Shown here in pieces: positions 40,078 to 50,021 of a DNA stretch of 64,000 nucleotides. The notes under the pieces were generated by a model. It worked only from the letters and a program-made list of their open reading frames with translations, did no database searches and was not told the DNA's origin. Every line of letters starts with the position of its first letter. Position 1 is the stretch's first letter. Source of the stretch: Streptomyces flaveolus (GTDB taxonomy: Bacteria; Actinomycetota; Actinomycetes; Streptomycetales; Streptomycetaceae); the NCBI RefSeq assembly GCF_000716535.1, contig NZ_JNWV01000038.1:1-64000 (forward strand), read 5' to 3'. Made by a program: the position numbers and the translations under genes.

Positions 40078-40896
40078 GTGAGCGCGAGCCACAGCGGCAG
40101 CGTCGAGCACATGCTGCGCCAGGTCACCCCCGGACGCTACGACGCCTACGAGGCCCTGCTCCGCGCCCTCGCCACCCCCTCCTCCGGCCAGATCTGGATG
40201 CTCCTGTGGCACGGCCAGGCCGGCTCCCCGGACGCCCAGTACGGGGACATGGAGGTGGACGGCTTCCACTACGCCCCCTGCGTCACCTCCGCCCAGGAGC
40301 TGTCGGCCAGCGGCTGGAACCGTTCGTACGAAGTGGTCGACGGCCTGGACGTGGCCCGCACCCTCTACCCCGACCACTTCGGCCTCTGGCTCAATCCGCA
40401 CGCCCCGGGCGGCGGCGTCGGCATCCCCTGGCTGGACCTGCGCCGCATCGCCACCGGCCTGGACCGCCAGCCCGCCGGCCCGCTCCGCCTGTCGGAGCCC
40501 GGCATCGAGATCCCGCAGTTCTACGCCCTGCTCGCGCAGAACGCGCACCGCACCCCCGCGCTCCGCTCGCTGCGCCGCGCCTGGGTGCAGCCCGCGCTCG
40601 GGGCGCCGTATCTCGCCATCGGCCTGGACGTGTACGAGACCTCGCCCGCCGCGGTCGACTCGGTGCGCGCGATGATGCAGCAGTCCATCGGCGCCGTCCC
40701 GGAGGGGCTGCCGGTGTCGACGGTCGCGATGACCGACGGCTACGACCCGGTCGTGATGTGGATGCGGGCCAACGCGCGCCCCTTCTACGACCGCGAGGCG
40801 CACGCCCCCGCGCCGCAGCCCCAGCTTCAGGCTCCCGTCCCGCCGCAGGCCCCGGCCGGCGGGTACGGCTACCCACCGGTGCACGGCGGTTACTGA
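40078..40896 (+). CDS. SseB-like protein, second copy
   Basis: A 272-residue protein from GTG 40078 with no strong ribosome site. EHMLRQVTPGRYDAYEALLRALA, YAPCVTSAQELSASGWNR and LWLNPHAPGGGVGIPWLDL align with the SseB N-terminal domain; AIGLDVYETSPAAVDSVRAMMQ and MWMRANARPFYDRE with its C-terminal domain. A proline/alanine/glutamine tail (residues about 245-272, GGYGYPPVHGGY) is extra. It likely arose as a paralog of the gene at 39132. Confidence 0.8.
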   Translation: MSASHSGSVEHMLRQVTPGRYDAYEALLRALATPSSGQIWMLLWHGQAGSPDAQYGDMEVDGFHYAPCVTSAQELSASGWNRSYEVVDGLDVARTLYPDHFGLWLNPHAPGGGVGIPWLDLRRIATGLDRQPAGPLRLSEPGIEIPQFYALLAQNAHRTPALRSLRRAWVQPALGAPYLAIGLDVYETSPAAVDSVRAMMQQSIGAVPEGLPVSTVAMTDGYDPVVMWMRANARPFYDREAHAPAPQPQLQAPVPPQAPAGGYGYPPVHGGY

Positions 40897-41245
40897 CAAC
40901 CAAGCGGAGTGGCACGTTCTTTGAGGCCGGGTCGCAGAATTCACACGGCCGACACACTTCTGCGCGCGTAGACATCGCCCGATCGTCCCGAAGCGCGTAG
41001 ATTCGCCGTTCTGTCCCAACTGGCCCGCGTCCGATGGCCGTTACCCACTGATCGGATAACGGAATCCCCTGGACTGCATCACGGTTGCGCATACTTTCGC
41101 CGTCAGCTCTGGCGGGTGATCACAAAGACGCTGAAGACTCCCGACTCAGACATGAGGTCGAGACCTCATGCTCGATGGCAAGTCGACAAAGCCGCAATCC
41201 GCGGCAGCGCAGGCCGGTCACCACCGGCGAGAGGGGTCGCTCACC
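40897..41245. promoter_or_regulatory. Leader region of the peptide importer operon
   Basis: This 349-base stretch has no gene. It holds a 6-bp inverted repeat CCGTTA/TAACGG at 41038-41062 and, at 41151-41170, a perfect palindrome (annotated separately). It should carry the promoter of the opp operon. Confidence 0.6.
41151..41170. promoter_or_regulatory. Perfect 20-base palindrome upstream of the opp operon
   Basis: CATGAGGTC and GACCTCATG flank a GA centre. It lies 75 bases before the oppC start and fits a dimeric repressor or activator site; as RNA it would be a hairpin with a 2-base loop, which is too tight, so DNA binding is more likely. Confidence 0.6.
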
Positions 41246-42244
41246 GTGACCGCACCGATCGAGACCACCGGGGCGGCAGCCGAGGCACAGCCGGAGGCTG
41301 TGCTGGAGGGTGCCGGTAAGGGGCAGATCGAGGGTCGTTCCCTGGGCCAGATCGCCTGGACCCGGTTCAAGAAGGACAAGGTCGCCGTCGCGGGCGGCGT
41401 CATCGTCGTCCTGCTGATCCTCGTCGCGATCCTCTCGCGCCCCATCCAGGCCGCGTTCGGGCTCGACCCCAACGCCTTCAACCAGGACCTGATCAGTCCG
41501 GACACCTCGCTGCCGAAGGGCAGTTTCGGCGGCATCAGCGCCGATCACCCGCTCGGTGTGGACCCGAAGTTCGGCCGGGACATCGCCACCCGCATCCTGG
41601 AGGGCTCCTGGGTGTCGCTGGTGGTCGCCTTCGGCGCCACCATCCTGTCCAACGTGATCGGCGCCATCATGGGCGTCATCGCGGGCTACTACGGCGGACG
41701 GGTGGACTCGATCATCAGCCGGCTGATGGACACGTTCCTCGCCTTCCCCCTCCTGCTGTTCGCCATCTCCATCTCCGCCACCCTCCAGGGCGGCGCGTTC
41801 GGCCTGGACGGACTGCCGCTCCACCTGAGCGTGCTGATCTTCGTCATCGGCTTCTTCAACTGGCCCTACCTGGGCCGGATCGTCCGAGGCCAGACCCTCG
41901 CCCTGCGCGAGCGCGAGTTCGTCGACGCCTCCCGGGGCATGGGCGCCAAGGCCCCGTACATCCTGTTCCGGGAGCTGATGCCCAACCTGGTCGGCCCGAT
42001 CATCGTCTACTCGACGCTGCTCATCCCGACCAACATCCTCTTCGAGGCGTCCCTCAGCTTCCTCGGCGTCGGCATCCAGCCCCCGCAGGCGTCCTGGGGT
42101 GGCATGCTCCGTGAGGCGGTCAACTTCTACCAGGTCGACCCGATGTTCATGATCGTCCCTGGTCTCGCCATCTTCGTGACCGTCCTGGCGTTCAACCTGC
42201 TGGGTGACGGTCTCCGCGACGCTCTCGACCCGCGCAGCCGCTGA
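41246..42244 (+). CDS. oppC: Oligopeptide ABC importer permease (OppC-type)
   Basis: A 332-residue inner-membrane permease. GTG 41246 (MTAPIETTGAAAEAQ) has GAGAGGGG about 9 bases upstream; an ATG at 41168 is in frame but lacks a site. A cytoplasmic N-terminus precedes six membrane helices (first VAVAGGVIVVLLILVAIL). The EAA coupling motif REFVDASRGMGAKAPYILFR is clear. It is first in the operon, ahead of the binding protein, as in the S. coelicolor SCO5476-5480 cluster. Confidence 0.93.
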   Translation: MTAPIETTGAAAEAQPEAVLEGAGKGQIEGRSLGQIAWTRFKKDKVAVAGGVIVVLLILVAILSRPIQAAFGLDPNAFNQDLISPDTSLPKGSFGGISADHPLGVDPKFGRDIATRILEGSWVSLVVAFGATILSNVIGAIMGVIAGYYGGRVDSIISRLMDTFLAFPLLLFAISISATLQGGAFGLDGLPLHLSVLIFVIGFFNWPYLGRIVRGQTLALREREFVDASRGMGAKAPYILFRELMPNLVGPIIVYSTLLIPTNILFEASLSFLGVGIQPPQASWGGMLREAVNFYQVDPMFMIVPGLAIFVTVLAFNLLGDGLRDALDPRSR

Positions 42245-42300
42245 CGCCTGCCGCGGAGAGCCCGAAAATTTTCCGATCAATGGAGGGGAAAGCGCCCATC

Positions 42301-44052
42301 ATGCGAAGGTCAGCGCTGGCCGCGATCGCGGCCATCGGCTCCGCCAGCCTGCTTCTTGCAGGTTGCAGCAAGGCCGATGACAACAAGAACGAGAACGGCA
42401 CCAAGTCGGCCGGGGCCAACGCCGCGACCAAGGGCGTCGTCAACGCGTCCGACAAGAAGGGCGGCACGCTCACCTACGAGCTGTCCGACGTCCCGGACTC
42501 GTTCGACCCGGGCAACACGTACTACGCGTACATGTACAACCTCAGCCGGCTGTGGGCCCGCCCGCTGATGACCTTCAAGCCCGGTCCCGGCGAAGAGGGC
42601 AACGCCCTGGTCCCGGACCTCGCCGCGAGCAAGGGCGTCCCGAGCGACGGCGGCAAGACCTGGACGTACAAGCTGCGTTCGGGCCTGAAGTACGAGGACG
42701 GCTCGCCGATCACCTCGAAGGACGTCAAGTACGCCGTCGAGCGCTCGAACTTCGCGCGTGACGTGCTCTCCCTCGGCCCGAACTACTTCCAGCAGTTCCT
42801 GGCCGGCGGCGACAAGTACAAGGGCCCGTACAAGGACAAGAGCGACAAGGGCCTGTCCTCCATCGCGACGCCGGACGACACCACGATCGTCTTCCACCTG
42901 AAGCAGGCCTTCCAGGAGTTCGACTACCTGGTCGCCGCCCCGCAGACGGCCCCGGTGCCCAAGGCGAAGGACACGGGCGTCGACTACGTCAAGCACATCG
43001 TCTCCTCGGGCTCGTACAAGTTCCAGAGCTACGCGGAGGGCCAGCAGGCCGTCCTCGTCCGCAACGAGAACTGGGACGCGAAGACCGACCCGCTGCGCAA
43101 GCAGCTGCCGGACAAGATCGTCGTCAAGCTGAAGGTCAACCCGGAGACGATCGACAAGGACGTCCTCGCCGGCAACGCGATCGACCTCGGCGGCACGGGT
43201 GTCCAGGCCGCCACGCAGGCGCAGGTCATCACCGACCCGTCGAAGAAGGCCAACACGGACAACACCTACGGTGGCCGTCTGGTCTACATGGCGATCAACA
43301 CCAAGGTCGCGCCGTTCGACAAGGTCGAGTGCCGCAAGGCCGTCCAGTACGCGATCGACAAGGTCTCGGTGCAGACCGCCGAGGGCGGCCCGATCCGCGG
43401 TGAGATCGCCTCCACGGTCCTCCCGCCGGACATCCCGGGCTACGCCAAGTCCGACGTCTACGCCACCACGGGCAACAAGGGTGACGTCGCCAAGGCCAAG
43501 GACCAGCTGAAGGCCTGCGGCAAGTCCTCGATCTCGACGAACATCTCCGCCCGTTCGGACCGTCCGCAGGAGATCGACGCCGCCACGGCGATCATCAACT
43601 CGCTGAAGAAGGTCGGCATCAACGCCACCCTCAAGCAGTACCCGTCCGGTAAGTACTTCACCGACTACGCGGGCGTGCCGAAGTTCACCAAGAAGCAGAA
43701 CATCGGCCTGGAGATGATGCAGTGGGGCGCCGACTGGCCCTCCGGCTACGGCTTCCTGCAGCAGATCCTGAACGGCAAGGCGATCAGCCAGTCCGGTAAC
43801 ACCAACCTGTCGCAGTACGACAACAAGGACGTCAACGCCCTGCTGTCCAAGGCGATCGGCACTCAGGACACCAACGAGCGCAACAGCCTCTACACGCAGA
43901 TCGACAAGAAGGCCATGGACGACGCTGTCCTCGTCCCGCTGACCTACTTCAAGGTCCTGCTGGCCCGCCCGCAGAACTACACCAACCTGGTTTCCACGGC
44001 GGCCTTCAGCGGTCAGTACGACTACCTCAACATCGGCGTCGCGTCGAAGTAG
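42301..44052 (+). CDS. oppA: Oligopeptide-binding lipoprotein (OppA-type, SBP family 5)
   Basis: A 583-residue extracellular binding protein from ATG 42301 with GGAGGGGA upstream. Lipobox LLLAGC. The body has the family-5 marks: TYELSDVPDSFDPG, SKDVKYAVERSNF, KVECRKAVQYAIDK, MMQWGADWPSGYGFLQ. It would capture peptides for the adjacent permease. Codon use is unusually rich in optimal codons, which hints at strong expression. A large hairpin follows the stop. Confidence 0.94.
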   Translation: MRRSALAAIAAIGSASLLLAGCSKADDNKNENGTKSAGANAATKGVVNASDKKGGTLTYELSDVPDSFDPGNTYYAYMYNLSRLWARPLMTFKPGPGEEGNALVPDLAASKGVPSDGGKTWTYKLRSGLKYEDGSPITSKDVKYAVERSNFARDVLSLGPNYFQQFLAGGDKYKGPYKDKSDKGLSSIATPDDTTIVFHLKQAFQEFDYLVAAPQTAPVPKAKDTGVDYVKHIVSSGSYKFQSYAEGQQAVLVRNENWDAKTDPLRKQLPDKIVVKLKVNPETIDKDVLAGNAIDLGGTGVQAATQAQVITDPSKKANTDNTYGGRLVYMAINTKVAPFDKVECRKAVQYAIDKVSVQTAEGGPIRGEIASTVLPPDIPGYAKSDVYATTGNKGDVAKAKDQLKACGKSSISTNISARSDRPQEIDAATAIINSLKKVGINATLKQYPSGKYFTDYAGVPKFTKKQNIGLEMMQWGADWPSGYGFLQQILNGKAISQSGNTNLSQYDNKDVNALLSKAIGTQDTNERNSLYTQIDKKAMDDAVLVPLTYFKVLLARPQNYTNLVSTAAFSGQYDYLNIGVASK

Positions 44053-44078
44053 CAGCCCCGGAAGGCAGGTGAAGGCAT

Positions 44079-44112
44079 TGGTGCCCGCGGGCTTCGCGGC
44101 CCGCGGGCACCA
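44079..44112 (+). terminator. Intra-operon hairpin between oppA and oppB
   Basis: A perfect 14-bp stem, TGGTGCCCGCGGGC (44079-44092) with GCCCGCGGGCACCA (44099-44112), and a TTCGCG loop. It ends 13 bases before the oppB start and could attenuate transcription or protect the oppA 3' end, so that the binding protein exceeds the membrane subunits. Confidence 0.85.
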
Positions 44113-44124
44113 GCGCCGGTCCCC

Positions 44125-45132
44125 GTGATCTCGTACATCCTCCGCCGGACGTTCGCGGCAGTGATCCTGCTGCTGGTCGTCTCCGCGGTCACCTTTGCCA
44201 TCTTCTTCCTGCTGCCACGGCTCGCCGGCCAGACAGCGGATCAGTTGGCGCAGCAGTACATCGGCAAGAGCCCGTCGAAGGCGGACATCGCCGCGGTCAA
44301 GCACAACCTCGGTCTGGACCAGCCCGTCTACGTCCAGTACTGGCACTTCATCAAGGGGATCGTGGCCGGCGCCGACTACAACCTCGGGCCCACCACGGTG
44401 CACTGCGACGTGCCCTGCTTCGGCTACTCCTTCAAGGACCACGTCGCGGTCTGGCCGCAGCTCACCCAGCGCATTCCGATCACCCTCTCGCTCGCGGCGG
44501 GCGCCGCCGTACTGTGGCTCGTCTCGGGCGTGGTCATCGGTGTCATCTCCGCGCTGAAGCCGCGCTCGGTCTTCGACCGCACCTTCATGGGCATCGCACT
44601 CGCCGGTGTCTCGCTGCCCATGTTCTTCACGGGTAACCTGGCGATCCTGCTCTTCGTCTTCAACTGGCCGATCTTCGGACGCGACTACGTCCCGTTCACC
44701 GAGAACCCCGAGCAGTGGGCCAACACCCTCTTCCCCGCCTGGTGTTCGCTGGCGCTGCTCTACTCCGCCATCTACGCGCGGCTCACCCGCTCGGGCATGC
44801 TGGAGACGATGAACGAGGACTTCATCCGCACGGCCCGCGCCAAGGGCCTGCGCGAGCGCAACGTCGTTGTCCGGCACGGACTGCGCGCGGCCCTCACCCC
44901 GATCATCACCGTGTTCGGCATGGACCTCGGTCTGCTGCTCGGCGGCGCCGTGATCACCGAGAGTGTCTTCTCGCTGGGCGGCGTCGGTCAGTACGCGGTC
45001 CAGGGCATCACCGACAACGACCTGCCCAAGATCCTCGGCGTGACCCTGCTCGCCGCCTTCTTCGTCGTGATCGCAAATCTTGTGGTGGACGTGCTCTACG
45101 CCGCCGCCGACCCGCGGGTGAGGCTCTCGTGA
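44125..45132 (+). CDS. oppB: Oligopeptide ABC importer permease (OppB-type)
   Basis: A 335-residue permease from GTG 44125 (MISYILRRTFAAVILLLVV), with the N-terminal helix, periplasmic loop and six-helix core of OppB proteins. The coupling loop is FIRTARAKGLRERNVVVRH. The stop overlaps the next start in GTGA, so translation is coupled to oppD. Pairs with OppC to form the channel. Confidence 0.93.
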   Translation: MISYILRRTFAAVILLLVVSAVTFAIFFLLPRLAGQTADQLAQQYIGKSPSKADIAAVKHNLGLDQPVYVQYWHFIKGIVAGADYNLGPTTVHCDVPCFGYSFKDHVAVWPQLTQRIPITLSLAAGAAVLWLVSGVVIGVISALKPRSVFDRTFMGIALAGVSLPMFFTGNLAILLFVFNWPIFGRDYVPFTENPEQWANTLFPAWCSLALLYSAIYARLTRSGMLETMNEDFIRTARAKGLRERNVVVRHGLRAALTPIITVFGMDLGLLLGGAVITESVFSLGGVGQYAVQGITDNDLPKILGVTLLAAFFVVIANLVVDVLYAAADPRVRLS

Positions 45133-46219
45133 CCGAACTCTCCAAGACCGGCGCCGCGGTGGGCGAGCCCACCGAGTCCGGCAAGGCCCCCGAAGCCTTC
45201 CTGGAGGTCCGCGACCTCAAGGTGCACTTCCCGACCGACGACGGCCTGGTGAAGTCCGTCGACGGGCTCAGCTTCTCGCTGGAGAAGGGCAAGACCCTCG
45301 CCATCGTGGGCGAGTCCGGCTCCGGCAAGTCCGTCACCTCGCAGGCCATCATGGGCCTGCACCGGCTCGGCACCCGCGGCAAGAACGTGCAGATGTCCGG
45401 CGAGATCTGGCTGGACGGCAGGGAACTGGTCTCCGCCGCCCCGGACGAGGTGCGCAAGCTCCGCGGCCGCGAGATGGCGATGATCTTCCAGGACCCGCTG
45501 TCCGCGATGCACCCGTACTACAAGGTCGGCGACCAGATCGTCGAGGCCTACCGGGTGCACCACGACGTCAGCAAGAAGGTCGCCCGCGCGCGGGCCATCG
45601 AGATGCTCGACCGGGTCGGCATCCCGGAGCCGGCCAAGCGTGTCGACGGCTACCCGCACGAGTTCTCCGGCGGTATGCGCCAACGCGCCATGATCGCCAT
45701 GGCGCTGGTGAACAACCCCGAACTGCTCATCGCGGACGAGCCGACCACCGCCCTCGACGTGACCGTCCAGGCGCAGATCCTCGACCTGATCCGTGACCTG
45801 CAGAAGGAGTTCGGCTCCGCGGTCATCATGATCACCCACGACCTCGGCGTGGTCGCCGAGATCGCCGACGACGTCCTCGTGATGTACGGCGGCCGGTGCG
45901 TGGAGCGCGGTCCGGCCGACGAGGTCTTCGAACAGCCGCAGCACCCCTACACCTGGGGCCTGCTCGGCTCGATGCCCCGCATCGACCGCGAGACCTCCGA
46001 ACGGCTCATTCCGGTCAAGGGCTCGCCGCCGAGCCTCATCAACGTCCCCTCGGGCTGCGCCTTCCACCCCCGCTGCCCGTACGCGGACATCCCGAAGGGG
46101 AACGTCACCCGCACGGTGCGCCCCGAGCTGGAGCAGGTGAGCACCGGGCACTGGTCCGCCTGCCACCTCTCGGCCGAGGACCGTCAGCGGATCTGGACCG
46201 AAGAGATTGCGCCCAAGCT

Positions 46220-46223
<4 letters not shown>
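45129..46223 (+). CDS. oppD: Oligopeptide ABC importer ATPase (OppD-type)
   Basis: A 364-residue ATPase from GTG 45129. Walker [12 protein letters not shown]-loop [10 protein letters not shown], signature [12 protein letters not shown], Walker [13 protein letters not shown] and [10 protein letters not shown] are all intact. The C-terminal oligopeptide-transporter domain has [14 protein letters not shown], where family members hold cysteines, some for an iron-sulfur cluster. It ends in a 4-base GTGA overlap with oppF. Confidence 0.95.
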
Positions 46224-47824
<1,601 letters not shown>

Positions 47825-47825
47825 C

Positions 47826-47850
47826 ACATGACAACTCAGTAAAGTCATGT
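47826..47850. promoter_or_regulatory. Inverted repeat after oppF
   Basis: ACATGAC (47826-47832) and GTCATGT (47844-47850) are a perfect 7-bp inverted repeat around an AT-rich 11-base centre (AACTCAGTAAA). It lies directly before the structured leader of the M1 aminopeptidase, so it may be an operator or part of its promoter. Confidence 0.45.
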
Positions 47851-47856
47851 ACATGC

Positions 47857-47941
47857 CCGAACGGGAGAGTGCAGAGTCGTCCGTGTCCGACCACTGATCG
47901 GCACGCTCGAAAGGGACGACACATGACACTCTCCCGTTCGG
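47857..47941 (+). promoter_or_regulatory. Long stem enclosing the aminopeptidase start site
   Basis: CCGAACGGGAGAGTG (47857-47871) pairs perfectly with CACTCTCCCGTTCGG (47927-47941, codons 2-7 of the gene). Inside, GTCGTCC (47876-47882) pairs with GGACGAC (47914-47920), which overlaps the ribosome site. The start ATG (47923-47925) falls in the internal loop. A third small hairpin sits in the apex (GTG..CCGA with TCGGCAC). As RNA this would strongly hide the translation start. Confidence 0.7.
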
Positions 47942-49314
47942 CACGTCTGGGGGCTGTCGCCACCGCGGCAGCCTCCTTCTTCGTCATCGCCGCCTCCTCC
48001 GCGCCCACCCCCGGCGCCCCCGGCATCGGCGACCCTTACTTCCCCCGGCTGGGCAACGGCGGCTTCGACGCCCGCCATTACGGCCTGGACATCTCCTACG
48101 CCCCGGACACCGGCCGCCTGGACGGCCGTACGACCCTCACGGCCCGCGCCACCCAGAAGCTCTCCTCCTTCGACCTCGACCTCCAGCAGCTCGAGGTCAC
48201 CGGTGTCCAGGTCGACGGCAGACCCGCGCGGTTCACCCGCGACGGCGACGAGATCACCGTCACCCCGCGCCACCCGCTCGCCCAGGGACGGGACTTCACC
48301 GTCTCCGTGACCTACGGCGGCATACCGCAGGCCCTCGGCGGGCCGATCGTCTTCGGCTCCGACTACGGGTGGATGAAGACCCCCGACGGCGTCTTCGTCG
48401 CCTGCGAACCCAACGCCGCCTCCACCTGGTTCCCGTCCAGCGACCACCCCGCCGACAAGGCCACCTACGACATCCGGATCAAGGCCCCCCGGGGTCTGAC
48501 CGGCGTCTCCAACGGCCGGCTGGTGTCGACGTACGACAAGGGCGGCTCGACGTACACCCACTGGCGGGAGTCGAAGCCGATGGCGACCTACCTCGCCACC
48601 GCCACCATCGGGAAGTTCGACGTGCGCACCGGGCGCACCCCCGGCGGCATCCCCATCTACGTAGCCATCGACCCCGTGTTGAAGAACGGCAACAGCGTCG
48701 ACGTGTACGCCGTCACGGCCGCCGCCACCGACTACTGGTCGCAGGTCTTCGGGCCCTACCCCTTCGAGGAGACCGGCGCGATCGTCGACGACATGCCGGA
48801 GGCGGGGTTCTCGCTGGAGGTGCAGAGCAAGCCCGCCTACTCGGCCGTGCGCAACGAGTCGACCATCGTGCACGAGCTGGCCCACCAGTGGTTCGGCGAC
48901 TCGGTGAGCGTGGCCCGGTGGAAGGACATCTGGCTCAACGAGGGCTTCGCCACCTACGCCCAGTGGCTGTGGGCCGAGCACCAGGGCACCCGCAGCGCCC
49001 ACGACTCCTTCCTGGCCGGCTACGACTCCCGCCCCGCCGACTCCGCCTTCTGGCAGATCAAGGTCGCCGACCCGCAACGGGACACGATGTTCGCCTCGGC
49101 CGTCTACCAGCGCGGCGCGATGACGCTCCAGATGCTGCGCGAGCGGATCGGTGACACGGCCTTCTTCAAGCTGCTGCCGGCCTGGACGAAGCTCCACCGG
49201 TACGGCAACGCGGACACCGCCGACTTCATCCGCCTCGCCGAGCGCGTCAGTGGCCGGCAGCTCGACGATCTCTTCGACACCTGGTTGTTCACCACAGGGA
49301 AACCCGCCCTGTGA
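47923..49314 (+). CDS. Secreted M1 family zinc aminopeptidase
   Basis: A 463-residue peptidase from ATG 47923 (MTLSRSARLGAVATAAASFF), with AAAGGGA upstream. A signal peptide leads to an N-terminal beta domain and the thermolysin-like catalytic domain: HELAHQWFGDSV with the zinc histidines, NEGFATYAQWLW with the third ligand, and YQRGAMTL. The C-terminal helical domain of full-length PepN is absent, as in short secreted bacterial forms. It would trim peptides for import by the opp system just upstream. Confidence 0.93.
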   Translation: MTLSRSARLGAVATAAASFFVIAASSAPTPGAPGIGDPYFPRLGNGGFDARHYGLDISYAPDTGRLDGRTTLTARATQKLSSFDLDLQQLEVTGVQVDGRPARFTRDGDEITVTPRHPLAQGRDFTVSVTYGGIPQALGGPIVFGSDYGWMKTPDGVFVACEPNAASTWFPSSDHPADKATYDIRIKAPRGLTGVSNGRLVSTYDKGGSTYTHWRESKPMATYLATATIGKFDVRTGRTPGGIPIYVAIDPVLKNGNSVDVYAVTAAATDYWSQVFGPYPFEETGAIVDDMPEAGFSLEVQSKPAYSAVRNESTIVHELAHQWFGDSVSVARWKDIWLNEGFATYAQWLWAEHQGTRSAHDSFLAGYDSRPADSAFWQIKVADPQRDTMFASAVYQRGAMTLQMLRERIGDTAFFKLLPAWTKLHRYGNADTADFIRLAERVSGRQLDDLFDTWLFTTGKPAL

Positions 49315-49361
49315 GCCTGGCTTTGTAAGGTTCACGCACTCTGGCGGGTGAGAATGTCGGG

Positions 49362-50021
49362 GTGCAGCTCCAGCAACTCTTCAGTCCCTCCGTCCAGCAC
49401 ACGCTCGATGTGATCGGCATCTTCGTGTTCGCGATCTCCGGCGCCCTGCTGGCCGTGCGGAAGAACTTCGACGTCTTCGGCATCGCCGTCCTCGCCGAGG
49501 TCACCGCGCTGGGCGGCGGGCTGTTCCGCGACCTGGTGATCGGAGCCGTACCCCCGGCCGCCTTCACGGACCTGGGCTACTTCGTCACCCCACTGCTCGC
49601 CACGCTCGTCGTCTTCTTCCTGCATCCGCACGTGGAGCGCATCCAGGCGGCGGTGCTCGTCTTCGACGCGGCCGGCCTCGGCCTGTTCTGTGTCAGCGGT
49701 ACGACGAAGGCGTACAGCTACGGTCTCGGCCTGACCGCGTCGGCGACGCTGGGCCTCGCCACCGCCGTGGGCGGCGGCGTGCTGCGGGACGTCCTGGCCA
49801 ACGAGGTGCCCTCGCTGCTGCGCTGGGACCGCGACCTCTACGCGGTCCCGGCGATGGTCGGCGCCACGATGGTCGTCCTGTGCATCCGCTACGACGTCCT
49901 GACCCCGCTCACCAGCGGGCTCGCGGTGATCACGGCTTTCGTACTGCGCCTGCTCGCGATGCGGTACCACTGGCGAGCGCCGCGCGCGTGGAACCGCCGG
50001 TCGACGGTGACCGAGGAGTAG
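49362..50021 (+). CDS. TRIC/UPF0126 family membrane channel
   Basis: A 219-residue membrane protein from GTG 49362 with seven predicted helices in two UPF0126 repeats (IGIFVFAISGALLAVRKN and VFDAAGLGLFCVSGTTKA), each with the GGGxxRD motif (GGGLFRDLV, GGGVLRDVL). Relatives are trimeric intracellular cation channels; some bacterial annotations call them glycine transporters. Its last 92 bases overlap the convergent esterase gene. Confidence 0.9.
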   Translation: MQLQQLFSPSVQHTLDVIGIFVFAISGALLAVRKNFDVFGIAVLAEVTALGGGLFRDLVIGAVPPAAFTDLGYFVTPLLATLVVFFLHPHVERIQAAVLVFDAAGLGLFCVSGTTKAYSYGLGLTASATLGLATAVGGGVLRDVLANEVPSLLRWDRDLYAVPAMVGATMVVLCIRYDVLTPLTSGLAVITAFVLRLLAMRYHWRAPRAWNRRSTVTEE

